Source: Leucobacter sp042726155 (GTDB lineage Bacteria; Actinomycetota; Actinomycetes; Actinomycetales; Microbacteriaceae). From it: 64,000 bases of DNA. Shown one piece after another: positions 30,867 to 39,213 of the stretch. Below the pieces are notes generated by a model. The model saw only the letters and a list, made by a program, of their open reading frames with translations, was not told the origin of the DNA and made no database searches. The DNA is taken from NCBI RefSeq assembly GCF_042726155.1, contig NZ_JBHXHV010000001.1, forward strand, positions 868,001 through 932,000, read 5' to 3'. The position numbers and the translations under genes are program-made. Position 1 is the first letter of the stretch. The number at the start of each line of letters is the position of its first letter.

Positions 30867-31937
30867 GTGACGAACACCACCCAGAAGGCCGTCGGCCGCC
30901 GCAGCGCGGGCCGCGGGGCAATCGTCATAGTCGCTGCGGTGGTCTTGCTCGTCGTCGGAATCATTCTGTCGGCGGGGCTTGGCCAGCTGTCGATCGGCCC
31001 CACCGATGTCATTGGCTCAATACTGCGCAAGGTCGGGATCACCAACGCCTGGGCGCCGACCGACGAACTCATGGACCGCACACTGTGGCAGATTCGTTTT
31101 CCCCGAGTCATCATGTCGCTGCTCGTCGGTGCTGCACTCGCCGTCGCGGGAGCCGTGATGCAGGCAATCTTTGGCAACCCGCTCGCGGAACCGGGCGTCG
31201 TCGGCGTCTCGTCGGGCGCGGCGCTTGGCGCCTCCGCATCGATCACGCTGGGTATCACTGCGTTCGGCGGCTGGACCGTGGCAATCTTCGCCTTTCTCGG
31301 TGGGCTTGCCGCGACGTTTATTGTCTATCTGACCGCCCGCGCGCAGGGGCGCACCGAGATCGTCACGCTGCTCCTCACGGGTGTCGCAATCAACGCGTTC
31401 GCTGGTGCGGGCATGGCGCTCTTCACGTTTATCGGGGACACGTCGAGCCGCGAACAGATTGTGTTCTGGCAGCTGGGTTCGCTGAACGGCTCGCGCTGGA
31501 ACGAAGTTGCGATCGTCGCGGTGGTCGGAGCGGTGGCGGCGTTCGTTGCGATCGTGCTCGCGCACCAGTACGACCTGCTCTCGCTCGGAGATCGCACCGC
31601 ATCCCACCTCGGCGTGCGTGTCGAGCGGCTGCGTATTGCCTCGATTGTGCTCGTCGCGCTGCTGACTGGCGTCGGCGTCGCGTTCGTCGGTGTGATCTCG
31701 TTCGTCGGCCTGGTCGTGCCGCACCTCATGCGCATGATGCTTGGGCCAGCGCACCGGCTGTTGCTGGTGTGTTCACTGCTCGGCGGCGCCGTGCTGCTGC
31801 TCTACGCCGATCTGCTCGCGCGCACGCTCGTCGATGGTGCCGACCTGCCGATCGGCATGCTCACCTCGCTCGTCGGCGGCCCCTTCTTCTTCTGGCTGAT
31901 TCGGCGCAACCGTCGCCGCTCGGGAGGCTGGGCATGA
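30867..31937 (+). CDS. hmuU: Heme ABC transporter permease
   Basis: A 356-aa FecCD/BtuC-type permease with about nine or ten transmembrane helices. Family hallmarks are LWQIRFPRVIMSLLVGAALAVAGAVMQ, NPLAEPGVVGVSSGAALGA, TLLLTGVAINAFAGAGMAL and FVGVISFVGLVVPHLMRMMLG, the last being the ATPase-coupling loop. The GTG at 30867, 7 bp past the hmuT stop, is chosen; the longer upstream frame overlaps hmuT. It works as a dimer with HmuV. Confidence 0.92.
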   Translation: MTNTTQKAVGRRSAGRGAIVIVAAVVLLVVGIILSAGLGQLSIGPTDVIGSILRKVGITNAWAPTDELMDRTLWQIRFPRVIMSLLVGAALAVAGAVMQAIFGNPLAEPGVVGVSSGAALGASASITLGITAFGGWTVAIFAFLGGLAATFIVYLTARAQGRTEIVTLLLTGVAINAFAGAGMALFTFIGDTSSREQIVFWQLGSLNGSRWNEVAIVAVVGAVAAFVAIVLAHQYDLLSLGDRTASHLGVRVERLRIASIVLVALLTGVGVAFVGVISFVGLVVPHLMRMMLGPAHRLLLVCSLLGGAVLLLYADLLARTLVDGADLPIGMLTSLVGGPFFFWLIRRNRRRSGGWA

Positions 31938-32755
31938 CCCCCATCGATGCGTCTGCAGCCGTGCCCACCGACCGCATCGGTAACGTGGCGCAGCAGGTTA
32001 CCGGTGTGAGCTATCACGTCGGTTCAGTGCCGATCCTCTCGAACGTCACGCTCGACGTGCGCTACGGCGCGGTACTCGCCCTCGTCGGGCCGAACGGCGC
32101 CGGTAAATCGACGCTGCTCAGCGTGCTCTGCGGCGATATCGTGCCGACAACCGGGTCTGTCGCGTGCGACGGTCGTGCCCTCGGCGATTGGCCCGCGCGC
32201 GAACTTGCGCGGGCGCGCGCCGTGCTGCTGCAGTCGAACCAGGTCGCGTTCTCGTTCACGGCGCAGCAGGTGATCGATATGGGCCGCGCGCCCTGGATCG
32301 GTACACCGGAGGCCGACGAAGACGAGCGAGCCATTCGTGAAGCGACGGCCGCCGCCGACGTCGGGCACCTCACCGAGCGCGGTTTTCCCCACCTCTCCGG
32401 CGGCGAAAAGGCGCGCGTGTCGCTCGCTCGCGTGCTGGCGCAAGAAACCCGCATCGTGCTGCTCGACGAACCGACCGCGGCCCTCGACCTGAAGCACCAG
32501 GAGGCGGTGCTGCAGATCGCTCGGGCACTGGCCGAACAGGGTCGCGCCGTCATAGTGGTGTTGCACGACCTGTCGCTGGCCGGGGCGTACGCCGATGAGG
32601 TCGCGATTCTCGAGCGCGGATCGCTCGTGGCGCGCGGTACTCCGGGGCAGGTGCTGACTGAGCAGCGCATCGGAGAGGTCTACGGTGCACCCGTTCGGGT
32701 GATCCCGGACCCAGACACGGGCCGGCCGATCGTCATTCCGCGTCGCACGCACTAG
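31934..32755 (+). CDS. hmuV: Heme ABC transporter ATP-binding protein
   Basis: A 273-aa ATPase that powers heme import. Walker A is LVGPNGAGKSTLLSVLCGD, the signature is HLSGGEKARVSLARVLAQ, and Walker B is TRIVLLDEPTAALDL with a following VLHDLSLA switch histidine. The ATG overlaps the hmuU stop (ATGA). It is the last gene of the heme locus; no clear intrinsic terminator follows. Confidence 0.93.
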   Translation: MTPIDASAAVPTDRIGNVAQQVTGVSYHVGSVPILSNVTLDVRYGAVLALVGPNGAGKSTLLSVLCGDIVPTTGSVACDGRALGDWPARELARARAVLLQSNQVAFSFTAQQVIDMGRAPWIGTPEADEDERAIREATAAADVGHLTERGFPHLSGGEKARVSLARVLAQETRIVLLDEPTAALDLKHQEAVLQIARALAEQGRAVIVVLHDLSLAGAYADEVAILERGSLVARGTPGQVLTEQRIGEVYGAPVRVIPDPDTGRPIVIPRRTH

Positions 32756-32861
32756 CGCTGTCACCGTTCTGGCAGCTCTGCCACGATAGTGTGGGGGCAT
32801 CTCGCGGCGTGCGAGTTCAACTTGACAGTACTGACCAGGGCGACATCTAAAGGGGTACCGC

Positions 32862-33719
32862 GTGGCGCGACGGAATGAGGCCGGGATCGAGAATCTCTCT
32901 GCCCGTCAGTCGTACCCTGAAGACCGCTTCGATCATGTGCGGCACACGGGCCGCGTCGGCGCTCATCGCGTCACGGCTCGCCCCCGCTACTTCTGGCAGT
33001 ACCTGATTGCCGGTCTACTGGGCTTTGCGTTGCTCACTACGGTCGGCATCCTTGCGGTGCAGGGCATCGGAGGCACCGGCAAGCTGCCGCTCGCGCCATC
33101 GAGTACGAAGTCGGGTTCAGCTTCGCCGACCGCTACGGCCAAGCTCGACCCAGAAGCGACCATCGCGATCTTGAATGGTACGCCCACCGAGAACCTCGCG
33201 GCCGCGCTCGACAAGATCATCACTGACGAGCAGTGGGGCAAGATCGAATTCTCGGGGAGCGCAGCGACCACCGACGTCAAGATTTCTGCGGTGTTCTACT
33301 CCGATCCCGACGACGCCTCGGCCGCCGCTGGCCTCGCCGAGAAGCTCGGCGGCGTATCGACCTATACCTCGACCGACTACGAGTCGTACGGTGTGCGCCT
33401 CGTGGTGTTGCTGGGGGCCGACTACAAGGGCCCGGGTCTCGATGAGGCAGCGAAGATCAGCGAGGGCAACGCCGATAACGCGAGTAATGCAGAGGCTGAC
33501 GGTGCCGCCGACGCCACGGCCACCGAGCCAGAGGTGAACCCGGAGACGGGTCGCCAGATCAACCCGGCGACGGGGCTCGACATCGATCCGGTCACGGGAT
33601 GGGACATCGACGTCGCTACTGGGTTCCCGATCGATCCGGCAACCGGAGTGCCCACCGATCCCGCGACGATTCCGCCGGCAGATCCGGCTGCGGCCGACGC
33701 GACAGCCGCAGCGCAGTAG
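32862..33719 (+). CDS. LytR C-terminal-domain membrane protein
   Basis: A 285-aa single-pass membrane protein. A short basic cytoplasmic N-terminus is followed by a transmembrane helix (YLIAGLLGFALLTTVGILAVQ) and an extracellular LytR_C-type domain (ATIAILNGTPTENLAAALDKIIT, DVKISAVFYSDPDDASAAAGLAEKLGG, YGVRLVVLLGADYKGPG). The C-terminal 70 residues form short repeats of the pattern NPATG.DIDP. The start is GTG with AAAGGGG 7 nt before it. LytR_C domains are linked to cell-wall metabolism, but the exact role is unknown. Confidence 0.78.
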   Translation: MARRNEAGIENLSARQSYPEDRFDHVRHTGRVGAHRVTARPRYFWQYLIAGLLGFALLTTVGILAVQGIGGTGKLPLAPSSTKSGSASPTATAKLDPEATIAILNGTPTENLAAALDKIITDEQWGKIEFSGSAATTDVKISAVFYSDPDDASAAAGLAEKLGGVSTYTSTDYESYGVRLVVLLGADYKGPGLDEAAKISEGNADNASNAEADGAADATATEPEVNPETGRQINPATGLDIDPVTGWDIDVATGFPIDPATGVPTDPATIPPADPAAADATAAAQ

Positions 33720-33805
33720 TTCGTTCGCCGTTCACTCCGCGTGTGCGCTAGTTCACTCTTGGTGTGCTCCGTTCCCTCCGTGTTCGCTCCGCGCGAGCAG
33801 ACGCG

Positions 33806-33832
33806 CTTGCACTCCCCGGGGGAGAGTGCCAA
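33806..33832 (+). promoter_or_regulatory. Upstream CIRCE-like element overlapping the groEL promoter
   Basis: CTTGCACTC, 9 nt, GAGTGCCAA resembles the HrcA operator TTAGCACTC-N9-GAGTGCTAA with a few mismatches. Within it TTGCAC (33807-33812) and CAAAAT (33830-33835), spaced 17 nt, form a likely -35/-10 promoter. Confidence 0.7.
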
Positions 33833-33840
33833 AATGATTG

Positions 33841-33867
33841 TTAGCAGTCGATCCGACTGAGTGCTAA
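33841..33867 (+). promoter_or_regulatory. CIRCE element (HrcA operator)
   Basis: TTAGCAGTC, 9 nt, GAGTGCTAA differs from the CIRCE consensus at one base. With the upstream copy it forms a tandem pair in front of groEL, predicting repression by HrcA and induction by heat. Confidence 0.88.
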
Positions 33868-33938
33868 ACATTCGTGCAATGGCGCCACGCGTCAGCACGA
33901 TGCTCACCACATCGAAATCCTCCGGAGGGGCGAATTAC

Positions 33939-35561
33939 ATGGCAAAGATCATTGCGTTTAACGAGGAAGCGCGTCGTGGACTCGAACGGGGTCTGAACAC
34001 GCTCGCTGACGCTGTGAAGGTGACGCTCGGCCCGCGCGGCCGCAACGTCGTACTGGAGAAGAAGTGGGGCGCACCCACGATCACCAACGACGGCGTCTCC
34101 ATCGCCAAGGAAATTGAGCTCGACGACCCGTACGAGCGCATCGGCGCTGAACTCGTCAAGGAGGTCGCCAAGAAGACTGACGACGTCGCAGGCGACGGCA
34201 CCACCACCGCGACCGTGCTCGCTCAGGCACTCGTGCGCGAGGGTCTGCGCAACGTCTCGGCCGGTAGCGATCCCATCGCAATCAAGAAGGGCATCGAGAA
34301 GGCTGTCGCAGCCGTCTCGGCGAAGCTCCTCGAGAACGCTCAGGAGATCGAGACCACCGATCAGATTGCGGCCACCGCCTCGATCTCGGCAGCTGACGAG
34401 CAGATCGGTCAGCTCATCGCCGAGGCCATCGACAAGGTTGGCAAGGAGGGCGTTGTCACCGTAGAGGAGTCGAACACCTTCGGCACCGAGCTTGAACTGA
34501 CCGAGGGCATGCGCTTCGACAAGGGCTACCTGTCGGCATACTTCGTCACCGACGCTGACCGCCAGGAGGCCGTCTTCGAGGATCCCTACATCCTCATTGT
34601 CAACAGCAAGGTCTCGAACATCAAGGACCTGCTCCCCGTCGTTGACCCGGTGATCCAGTCGGGCAAGCAGCTGCTCATCCTCGCGGAAGACGTCGAGGGC
34701 GAGGCGCTCGCAACGCTCGTGCTGAACAAGATCCGCGGCATCTTCAAGTCGGCAGCCGTCAAGGCTCCGGGCTTCGGCGATCGTCGCAAGGCCATGCTGC
34801 AGGACATCGCGATCCTCACGGGCGGCCAGGTCATCTCGGAAGAGGTCGGCCTCAAGCTCGAGAACGCAACGCTCGACATGCTCGGCACCGCGCGCAAGGT
34901 CATCATCACCAAGGACGAGACCACCATCGTTCAGGGTGGCGGCGACGAAGAGGCCATCCAGGGCCGCGTCACGCAGATCCGTCGCGAGATCGACAACACC
35001 GACAGCGACTACGACCGTGAGAAGCTGCAGGAGCGCCTCGCGAAGCTCGCCGGTGGCGTCGCCGTCATCAAGGCTGGCGCAGCGACCGAGGTCGAGCTCA
35101 AGGAGCGCAAGCACCGCATCGAAGACGCAGTTCGCAACGCGAAGGCTGCTGTCGACGAGGGTGTGCTGCCCGGCGGTGGCGTCGCGCTTATCCAGGCTGG
35201 CAAGGACGTCTTCGACGCGCTCGAGCTCTCGGGCGACGAGGCAGTCGGCGCTCGCATCGTGCAGGTCGCCATCGAGGCTCCGCTGCGTCAGATCGCGCTC
35301 AACGCTGGCCTTGAGCCGGGCGTCGTCGCCGATCGCGTGGCAAACCTGCCGATCGGTCACGGCCTGAACGCCGCGACCGGCGAGTACGGCGATCTCGTGG
35401 CTCAGGGCATCCTGGACCCGGCAAAGGTCACCCGCTCGGCGCTGCAGAATGCAGCCTCGATCGCTGGTCTCTTCCTCACCACCGAGGCCGTCGTCGCCGA
35501 CAAGCCGGAGCAGGCTTCGGCTGCTCCTGCCGGTGACCCGACCGGTGGCATGGACTTCTAA
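33939..35561 (+). CDS. groL: Chaperonin GroEL (Hsp60)
   Basis: A 540-aa chaperonin subunit forming the folding chamber for cytosolic proteins. The whole family pattern is present: VTLGPRGRNVVLEKKWGAPTITNDGVSIAKEI, the ATP site DDVAGDGTTTATVLAQ, VEDAVRNAKAAV-like EDAVRNAKAAVDEGVLPGGG and the C-terminal GGMDF. Length is normal. The ATG has a GGAGGGG site. No groES gene is adjacent, so this is a stand-alone groEL as in many actinobacteria with GroEL2 apart from groES. Two CIRCE elements upstream point to HrcA control. Confidence 0.97.
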   Translation: MAKIIAFNEEARRGLERGLNTLADAVKVTLGPRGRNVVLEKKWGAPTITNDGVSIAKEIELDDPYERIGAELVKEVAKKTDDVAGDGTTTATVLAQALVREGLRNVSAGSDPIAIKKGIEKAVAAVSAKLLENAQEIETTDQIAATASISAADEQIGQLIAEAIDKVGKEGVVTVEESNTFGTELELTEGMRFDKGYLSAYFVTDADRQEAVFEDPYILIVNSKVSNIKDLLPVVDPVIQSGKQLLILAEDVEGEALATLVLNKIRGIFKSAAVKAPGFGDRRKAMLQDIAILTGGQVISEEVGLKLENATLDMLGTARKVIITKDETTIVQGGGDEEAIQGRVTQIRREIDNTDSDYDREKLQERLAKLAGGVAVIKAGAATEVELKERKHRIEDAVRNAKAAVDEGVLPGGGVALIQAGKDVFDALELSGDEAVGARIVQVAIEAPLRQIALNAGLEPGVVADRVANLPIGHGLNAATGEYGDLVAQGILDPAKVTRSALQNAASIAGLFLTTEAVVADKPEQASAAPAGDPTGGMDF

Positions 35562-35574
35562 GTCCTCCTCCTCA

Positions 35575-35610
35575 TGCAGGGGTCGCGCCTTCGGGCGCGG
35601 CCCCTGCATG
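35575..35610 (+). terminator. groEL terminator
   Basis: ATGCAGGGGTCGCGCC pairs with GGCGCGGCCCCTGCAT (one G-U pair) around a stable TTCG tetraloop, 13 bp past the groEL stop. Confidence 0.85.
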
Positions 35611-35698
35611 CGTTTACGCGCCCGTGCGCCCGCGTATCCCCGCCCAGCCCGCCAGCCCGCGCGCCCCGCCCGTCCTCCCCGCCCGCCGGGCGCCCGGC

Positions 35699-35753
35699 GA
35701 GCGTACGCAGATGGTCGCTATTCGGGTGGGTTTGAGTCCATTTGCGTACGCTC
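35699..35753. repeat. 16-bp inverted repeat between groEL and the DUF559 gene
   Basis: GAGCGTACGCAGATGG (35699-35714) is complementary to CCATTTGCGTACGCTC (35738-35753) with one G-T pair; the spacer is 23 nt. It lies 25 bp past the end of the leftward DUF559-like gene, so it could serve as its terminator. The self-complementary core GCGTACGC also suits a protein binding site. Confidence 0.6.
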
Positions 35754-35777
35754 GATGTATGTTTCCGTACGCGCGGG

Positions 35778-36829
35778 CTAGTAGGGGGACGAGAAGTGGC
35801 GGGTCAGAGGGCGGTCTAGGGTGCGAGGGCGTTCTTCGAGGAACTCGCACAGCGCTCGCCGAGTGCCTGGCAGTGCGTGTTCGTGGAAGTCTTCGTAATG
35901 CGTGCGTTTGACCTCGTACCCTTCTCGTCGCGCCAGATTGAGACGGGCCTCGTCTCGTAGATACTGCCTGCGATCGGTGCGGTGCTGCTCGCCGTCGTAC
36001 TCGAGGATGCGTTGCTTCTGGCGGTCAATCGCATCGAACCGCCCGATCCAATTCCGGCGTGCGTCTCGGAGCACGCCCTGCAGCTCCAGCGTGTCGAGAC
36101 CCATGCGGGCGAGCTCGAAGTGCTGCAGGCTCTCCATGCGTGATTCCGCACCGACCCGGGCGACGCGCAGCGCGGCGCGTAACCGCTGGATGCCTCGGCC
36201 ACGCGACCGTGCCGCGCGGGCCGTGGGTTCTTCTGCTGTCGCCAGCGCGTACTTGCCACCGGGCGGGCCGCGCAGCTTCAGAAGATGATCTGTCGCGACC
36301 ACGAGCTCCCGAAAACTGAGCAGCGCTGCCGACTGGATGAGCGCGGTGATCGGCGGAACGCACGCGAGTGGTTGCGCGGTCTCCGACACGTTCGCGTGGA
36401 CCGCGGAAATCGGATCGGCGCATCGGTGTCCGTGGACGCCACGCCCGCGGGCAGCGCCGTGTGGATCCGGAATAGTGCAGTGGAGCTCAACTGGTGTGCG
36501 AATCGGAGCTCCGTACAGGTGTAGCGCGGTCGTATGGCTGAAACACTCGCCGGAAGCGACTCTGAGCAGTGGCGCGTACCCAGCAGCGAGCCTCACGATG
36601 CGTCCGCGCGTCGTGTACGTCGGGTGCGCCGTGTGCGTGTTCGGTGGCTGCGTGGACACCTGCCGGACGCCATGGAACGGTGCCTCGAACTGCGCGTGGC
36701 GCAGCGATCCACGGGAGACCCCTGCCGCAGGCCCGTTGCAACATCGAAGGGTGCTCGCTGAAGCGAGAACGGGATCGGAGCGGCGGTACGAGACATGTCT
36801 TCATCATCGGCGACTCGTGCCGACGGCAT
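35778..36829 (-). pseudogene. DUF559 / AbiEi-like protein, frameshifted
   Basis: A roughly 350-codon gene split by a probable 1-nt deletion. The N-terminal piece starts at the ATG at 36829 and reads to PFDVATGLRQG. The family-typical continuation VSRGSLRHAQFEAPFHGVRQV lies in the next frame and runs to the stop at 35778. The switch falls at a run of four C (36719-36722 on the plus strand); one extra base there would restore a single frame. The C-terminal half has the restriction-endonuclease-like core (RFDAIDRQKQRILEYDGEQHR, YLRDEARLNLARREGYEV) of Vsr-like DUF559 proteins. The 293-aa ORF starting at GTG 36659 is the longest intact piece. It could be a true pseudogene or an assembly error. Confidence 0.7.
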
Positions 36830-36920
36830 TTACTTATCCACAGCCCAACTTCCCCCGGGCGAACCCAAGCCCCCTGTGCACGACCCCCCGCCCTGACCAG
36901 CCCCGCCCCGCCCCGCACCC

Positions 36921-38414
36921 CTACCCCAGACGCGGCACCGGGACCGTGTCGTCCGAGGCCTCTGCGCGGGGGAGATCGACCCTGAACGTTGCTCCGCCAC
37001 CGGGGGTCTCGTGGACACTGACCGACCCGCCGTGCGCGTCCACGATCGATTTGACGATAGCCAGGCCCAGTCCAGACCCGCCGGTCTCCCGGTTGCGAGA
37101 GGTGTCCGCGCGCCAGAAGCGACCGAAGATCTTCTCGCGAATTTGTTCGGGTACGCCCTCGCCGTGGTCAACGATCTCGAAGCGGGCGAATGGCTTCGCG
37201 CCCTCGCTCGCGGGGCTCGATACGACGAGCTCAATCGGCCCGCCGTCGGGCGTGTGTCGCATTGCGTTGCCGAGCAGGTTCGTCATCAGCTGACGCACCT
37301 TGTGTTCATCGCCGACGACCGCGGGCTCGGTCGGGTCGGGCACGACCGTCACCTCACGATCCGGGGCCTGCGCGCGCGCGTCGAGCGCGGCATCGGTCGC
37401 GAGCTTGTTGAGCGGCAGCGTGGCGATTGCGAGCGGGCGACGCTCGTCGAGCCTGGCGAGCGCCAGCAGATCCTCGACGAGCGAGGTCATGCGGATAGCT
37501 TCCTTCTCAATGCGCTCCATCGCCTGCGCGACGTTTTCTTCCTCTTGCAGCGCACCCATGCGGTACAGCTCGGCATAACCGCGCACCGAGACGAGCGGGG
37601 TGCGCAGTTCGTGGCTGGCATCGCCGATGAAGCGTCGCATGCGCTCAATCGTGCGGGACTGGTCTTCGAGGGACCCGTCGAGCCGGTCGAGCATGATGTT
37701 CAACGACTGTCCGAGGTGGCCGACCTCGGTGTGCGGGCTCGAGATCATGATGCGCTTGGAGTAGTCGCCGCGCGCGATCTCAAGCGCGGTCCGTTCGACC
37801 TCCGCGAGTGGCAGGAAGGTCGCGGTGACGAGCAGCCGCGTGAGGGCAGCGCCGAGCAAGATGACGGCGATCCCGAACCCAGTGAAGATGATGACGTACT
37901 GTGCGACCGTCTGCGTAACGAACGCGGTTGACGACGCGATGAGCAATGAACCGGCGGCCTGACCGTCCTGGTAGATCGGCTTCACGATCGCGTTCCACTT
38001 GATGCCGTCCCCAGCCCGCAAGCCAATGATCGACGAGCTGTACTGCGTCATCACATCGTCGAGCGAGATGCCCGTCACCTTCGGCAGCGTGTCGGGGTCT
38101 TGATCGCGCGTGTTGTCGCGAATCACCTTGCCGTCGGCGTCGAGCAGCGCCACGTAATAGCCGCTCGGCGCCTCGGTAATGTCTTCGGGAGTCAGCCCGT
38201 TGAAGTTCGCGTACGGACGCAGTGCCGGCGTCGGGTTCTCGCGCAGCCGCTCAAGCGCCTGCGTTTGGTTGCCGCTGAGCATCGGCTGCAGCACGGCGAG
38301 CGTACCGACGCCGGCCACGATGAGTCCGAGGAAGAGGATGAACACCGTGACACCGGTGATCTTCGCTCGGAGCGAGACGTCGGCCCAACGCTCGCTCCAG
38401 TTGGGCCGAGCCAC
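36921..38414 (-). CDS. Sensor histidine kinase
   Basis: A 497-aa membrane kinase. The first transmembrane helix (ITGVTVFILFLGLIVAGVGTL) and second (YVIIFTGFGIAVILLGAALT) flank an extracellular sensor of about 130 residues. A HAMP domain follows, then HisKA with the phospho-acceptor in FIGDASHELRTPLVSVRGYAEL. HATPase boxes are NLLGNAMRHTPDGG (N box), VDHGEGVPEQIREKIFGRFWR (G1, F) and GGSGLGLAIVKSIVDAHGG (G2). The GTG start is one base past the response regulator stop. The signal is unknown. It resembles MprB/TcrY-type actinobacterial kinases. Confidence 0.92.
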   Translation of the reverse strand: MARPNWSERWADVSLRAKITGVTVFILFLGLIVAGVGTLAVLQPMLSGNQTQALERLRENPTPALRPYANFNGLTPEDITEAPSGYYVALLDADGKVIRDNTRDQDPDTLPKVTGISLDDVMTQYSSSIIGLRAGDGIKWNAIVKPIYQDGQAAGSLLIASSTAFVTQTVAQYVIIFTGFGIAVILLGAALTRLLVTATFLPLAEVERTALEIARGDYSKRIMISSPHTEVGHLGQSLNIMLDRLDGSLEDQSRTIERMRRFIGDASHELRTPLVSVRGYAELYRMGALQEEENVAQAMERIEKEAIRMTSLVEDLLALARLDERRPLAIATLPLNKLATDAALDARAQAPDREVTVVPDPTEPAVVGDEHKVRQLMTNLLGNAMRHTPDGGPIELVVSSPASEGAKPFARFEIVDHGEGVPEQIREKIFGRFWRADTSRNRETGGSGLGLAIVKSIVDAHGGSVSVHETPGGGATFRVDLPRAEASDDTVPVPRLG

Positions 38415-38415
38415 G

Positions 38416-39117
38416 CTACTTGACTTCGGTCTTCAGCATGTATCCGAAACCGCGCTTGGTCTGAATCAGTGATTCTTCGGTCAGCGGATCCAGCTTGCGG
38501 CGCAGGTACGAGATGTACGACTCGACGATGCCGGCGTCGCCGTTGAAGTCGTACTCCCACACGTGGTCGAGGATCTGCGCTTTCGAGAGGACGCGGTTTG
38601 CGTTCTGCATGAGGTACCGCAGCAGTTTGAATTCGGTGGGGGAGAGCTCGACGGAGGCGCCCTGCACAGTGACCTCGTGCGTGTCCTGATCCATGGTGAT
38701 GGGCCCGACGCTGAGCACCGAGTCCTCATCTTCCTGGATCGTGCGGCGCAGCACTGCCTTGATGCGGGCGATGATCTCGTCGAGGCTGAACGGCTTGGTG
38801 ACGTAGTCGTCGCCGCCGACCGTGAGGCCCTCGACCTTGTCTTCCGTGTCGTCTTTCGCCGTGAGGAAGATAATCGGGGCCGTGTACCCGGCCGAGCGCA
38901 GGCGCTTCGTAACGCTGAAGCCGTTCATGTCGGGCAGCATGACGTCGAGCACGATGAGGTCGGGTTCCTCCTCGAGCACGGCAGAGATAGTTTGCGCGCC
39001 GTTGCCGACCGCGCGCACTCCGAACCCGGCGAAGCGCAAGCTCGTGCTGAGCAGCTCGCGGATGCTGGGTTCGTCGTCGACGATGAGAATCCGGGGTCCT
39101 TTTGGCTGAGTGTTCAT
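38416..39117 (-). CDS. OmpR-family response regulator
   Basis: A 233-aa transcription factor. The receiver domain has the acidic pocket VDDEPS, phospho-acceptor Asp58 in LIVLDVMLPDMNGF, T in IIFLTAKDD and K in DDYVTKPFSLDEI. The C-terminal winged helix (SPTEFKLLRYLMQNANRVLSK, SYISYLRRKLD, LIQTKRGFGYML) binds DNA. It is the first gene of a two-gene operon with the histidine kinase directly downstream. Confidence 0.95.
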   Translation of the reverse strand: MNTQPKGPRILIVDDEPSIRELLSTSLRFAGFGVRAVGNGAQTISAVLEEEPDLIVLDVMLPDMNGFSVTKRLRSAGYTAPIIFLTAKDDTEDKVEGLTVGGDDYVTKPFSLDEIIARIKAVLRRTIQEDEDSVLSVGPITMDQDTHEVTVQGASVELSPTEFKLLRYLMQNANRVLSKAQILDHVWEYDFNGDAGIVESYISYLRRKLDPLTEESLIQTKRGFGYMLKTEVK

Positions 39118-39213
39118 GTTTCCCAGTCTCTGATCATTTGCTATGAAGTGGCTGGAAATGAGTGCGCCAAATTGCGAACTGTGTGAACTGCACGATTCGG
39201 GGCAGGATCAGGA

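Noticed and set aside
31085..31933. An N-terminal extension of hmuV reaching back through hmuU
   Set aside because: The extension is an arginine-rich out-of-frame reading of hmuU; the ATG at 31934 overlapping the hmuU stop is the real start.
32827..32858. A TTGACA (18 nt) TCTAAA promoter before the LytR_C gene
   Set aside because: The -10 would place the transcription start on top of the ribosome binding site and start codon, so the fit looks accidental.
33864..35609. A 581-codon ORF antisense to groEL
   Set aside because: It mirrors the groEL coding frame in high-GC DNA, contains no recognisable domain, and groEL itself is certain.
36921..37931. A rightward ORF of 306 codons antisense to the histidine kinase
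   Set aside because: The opposite strand encodes all histidine kinase boxes in order, so this is a shadow frame.
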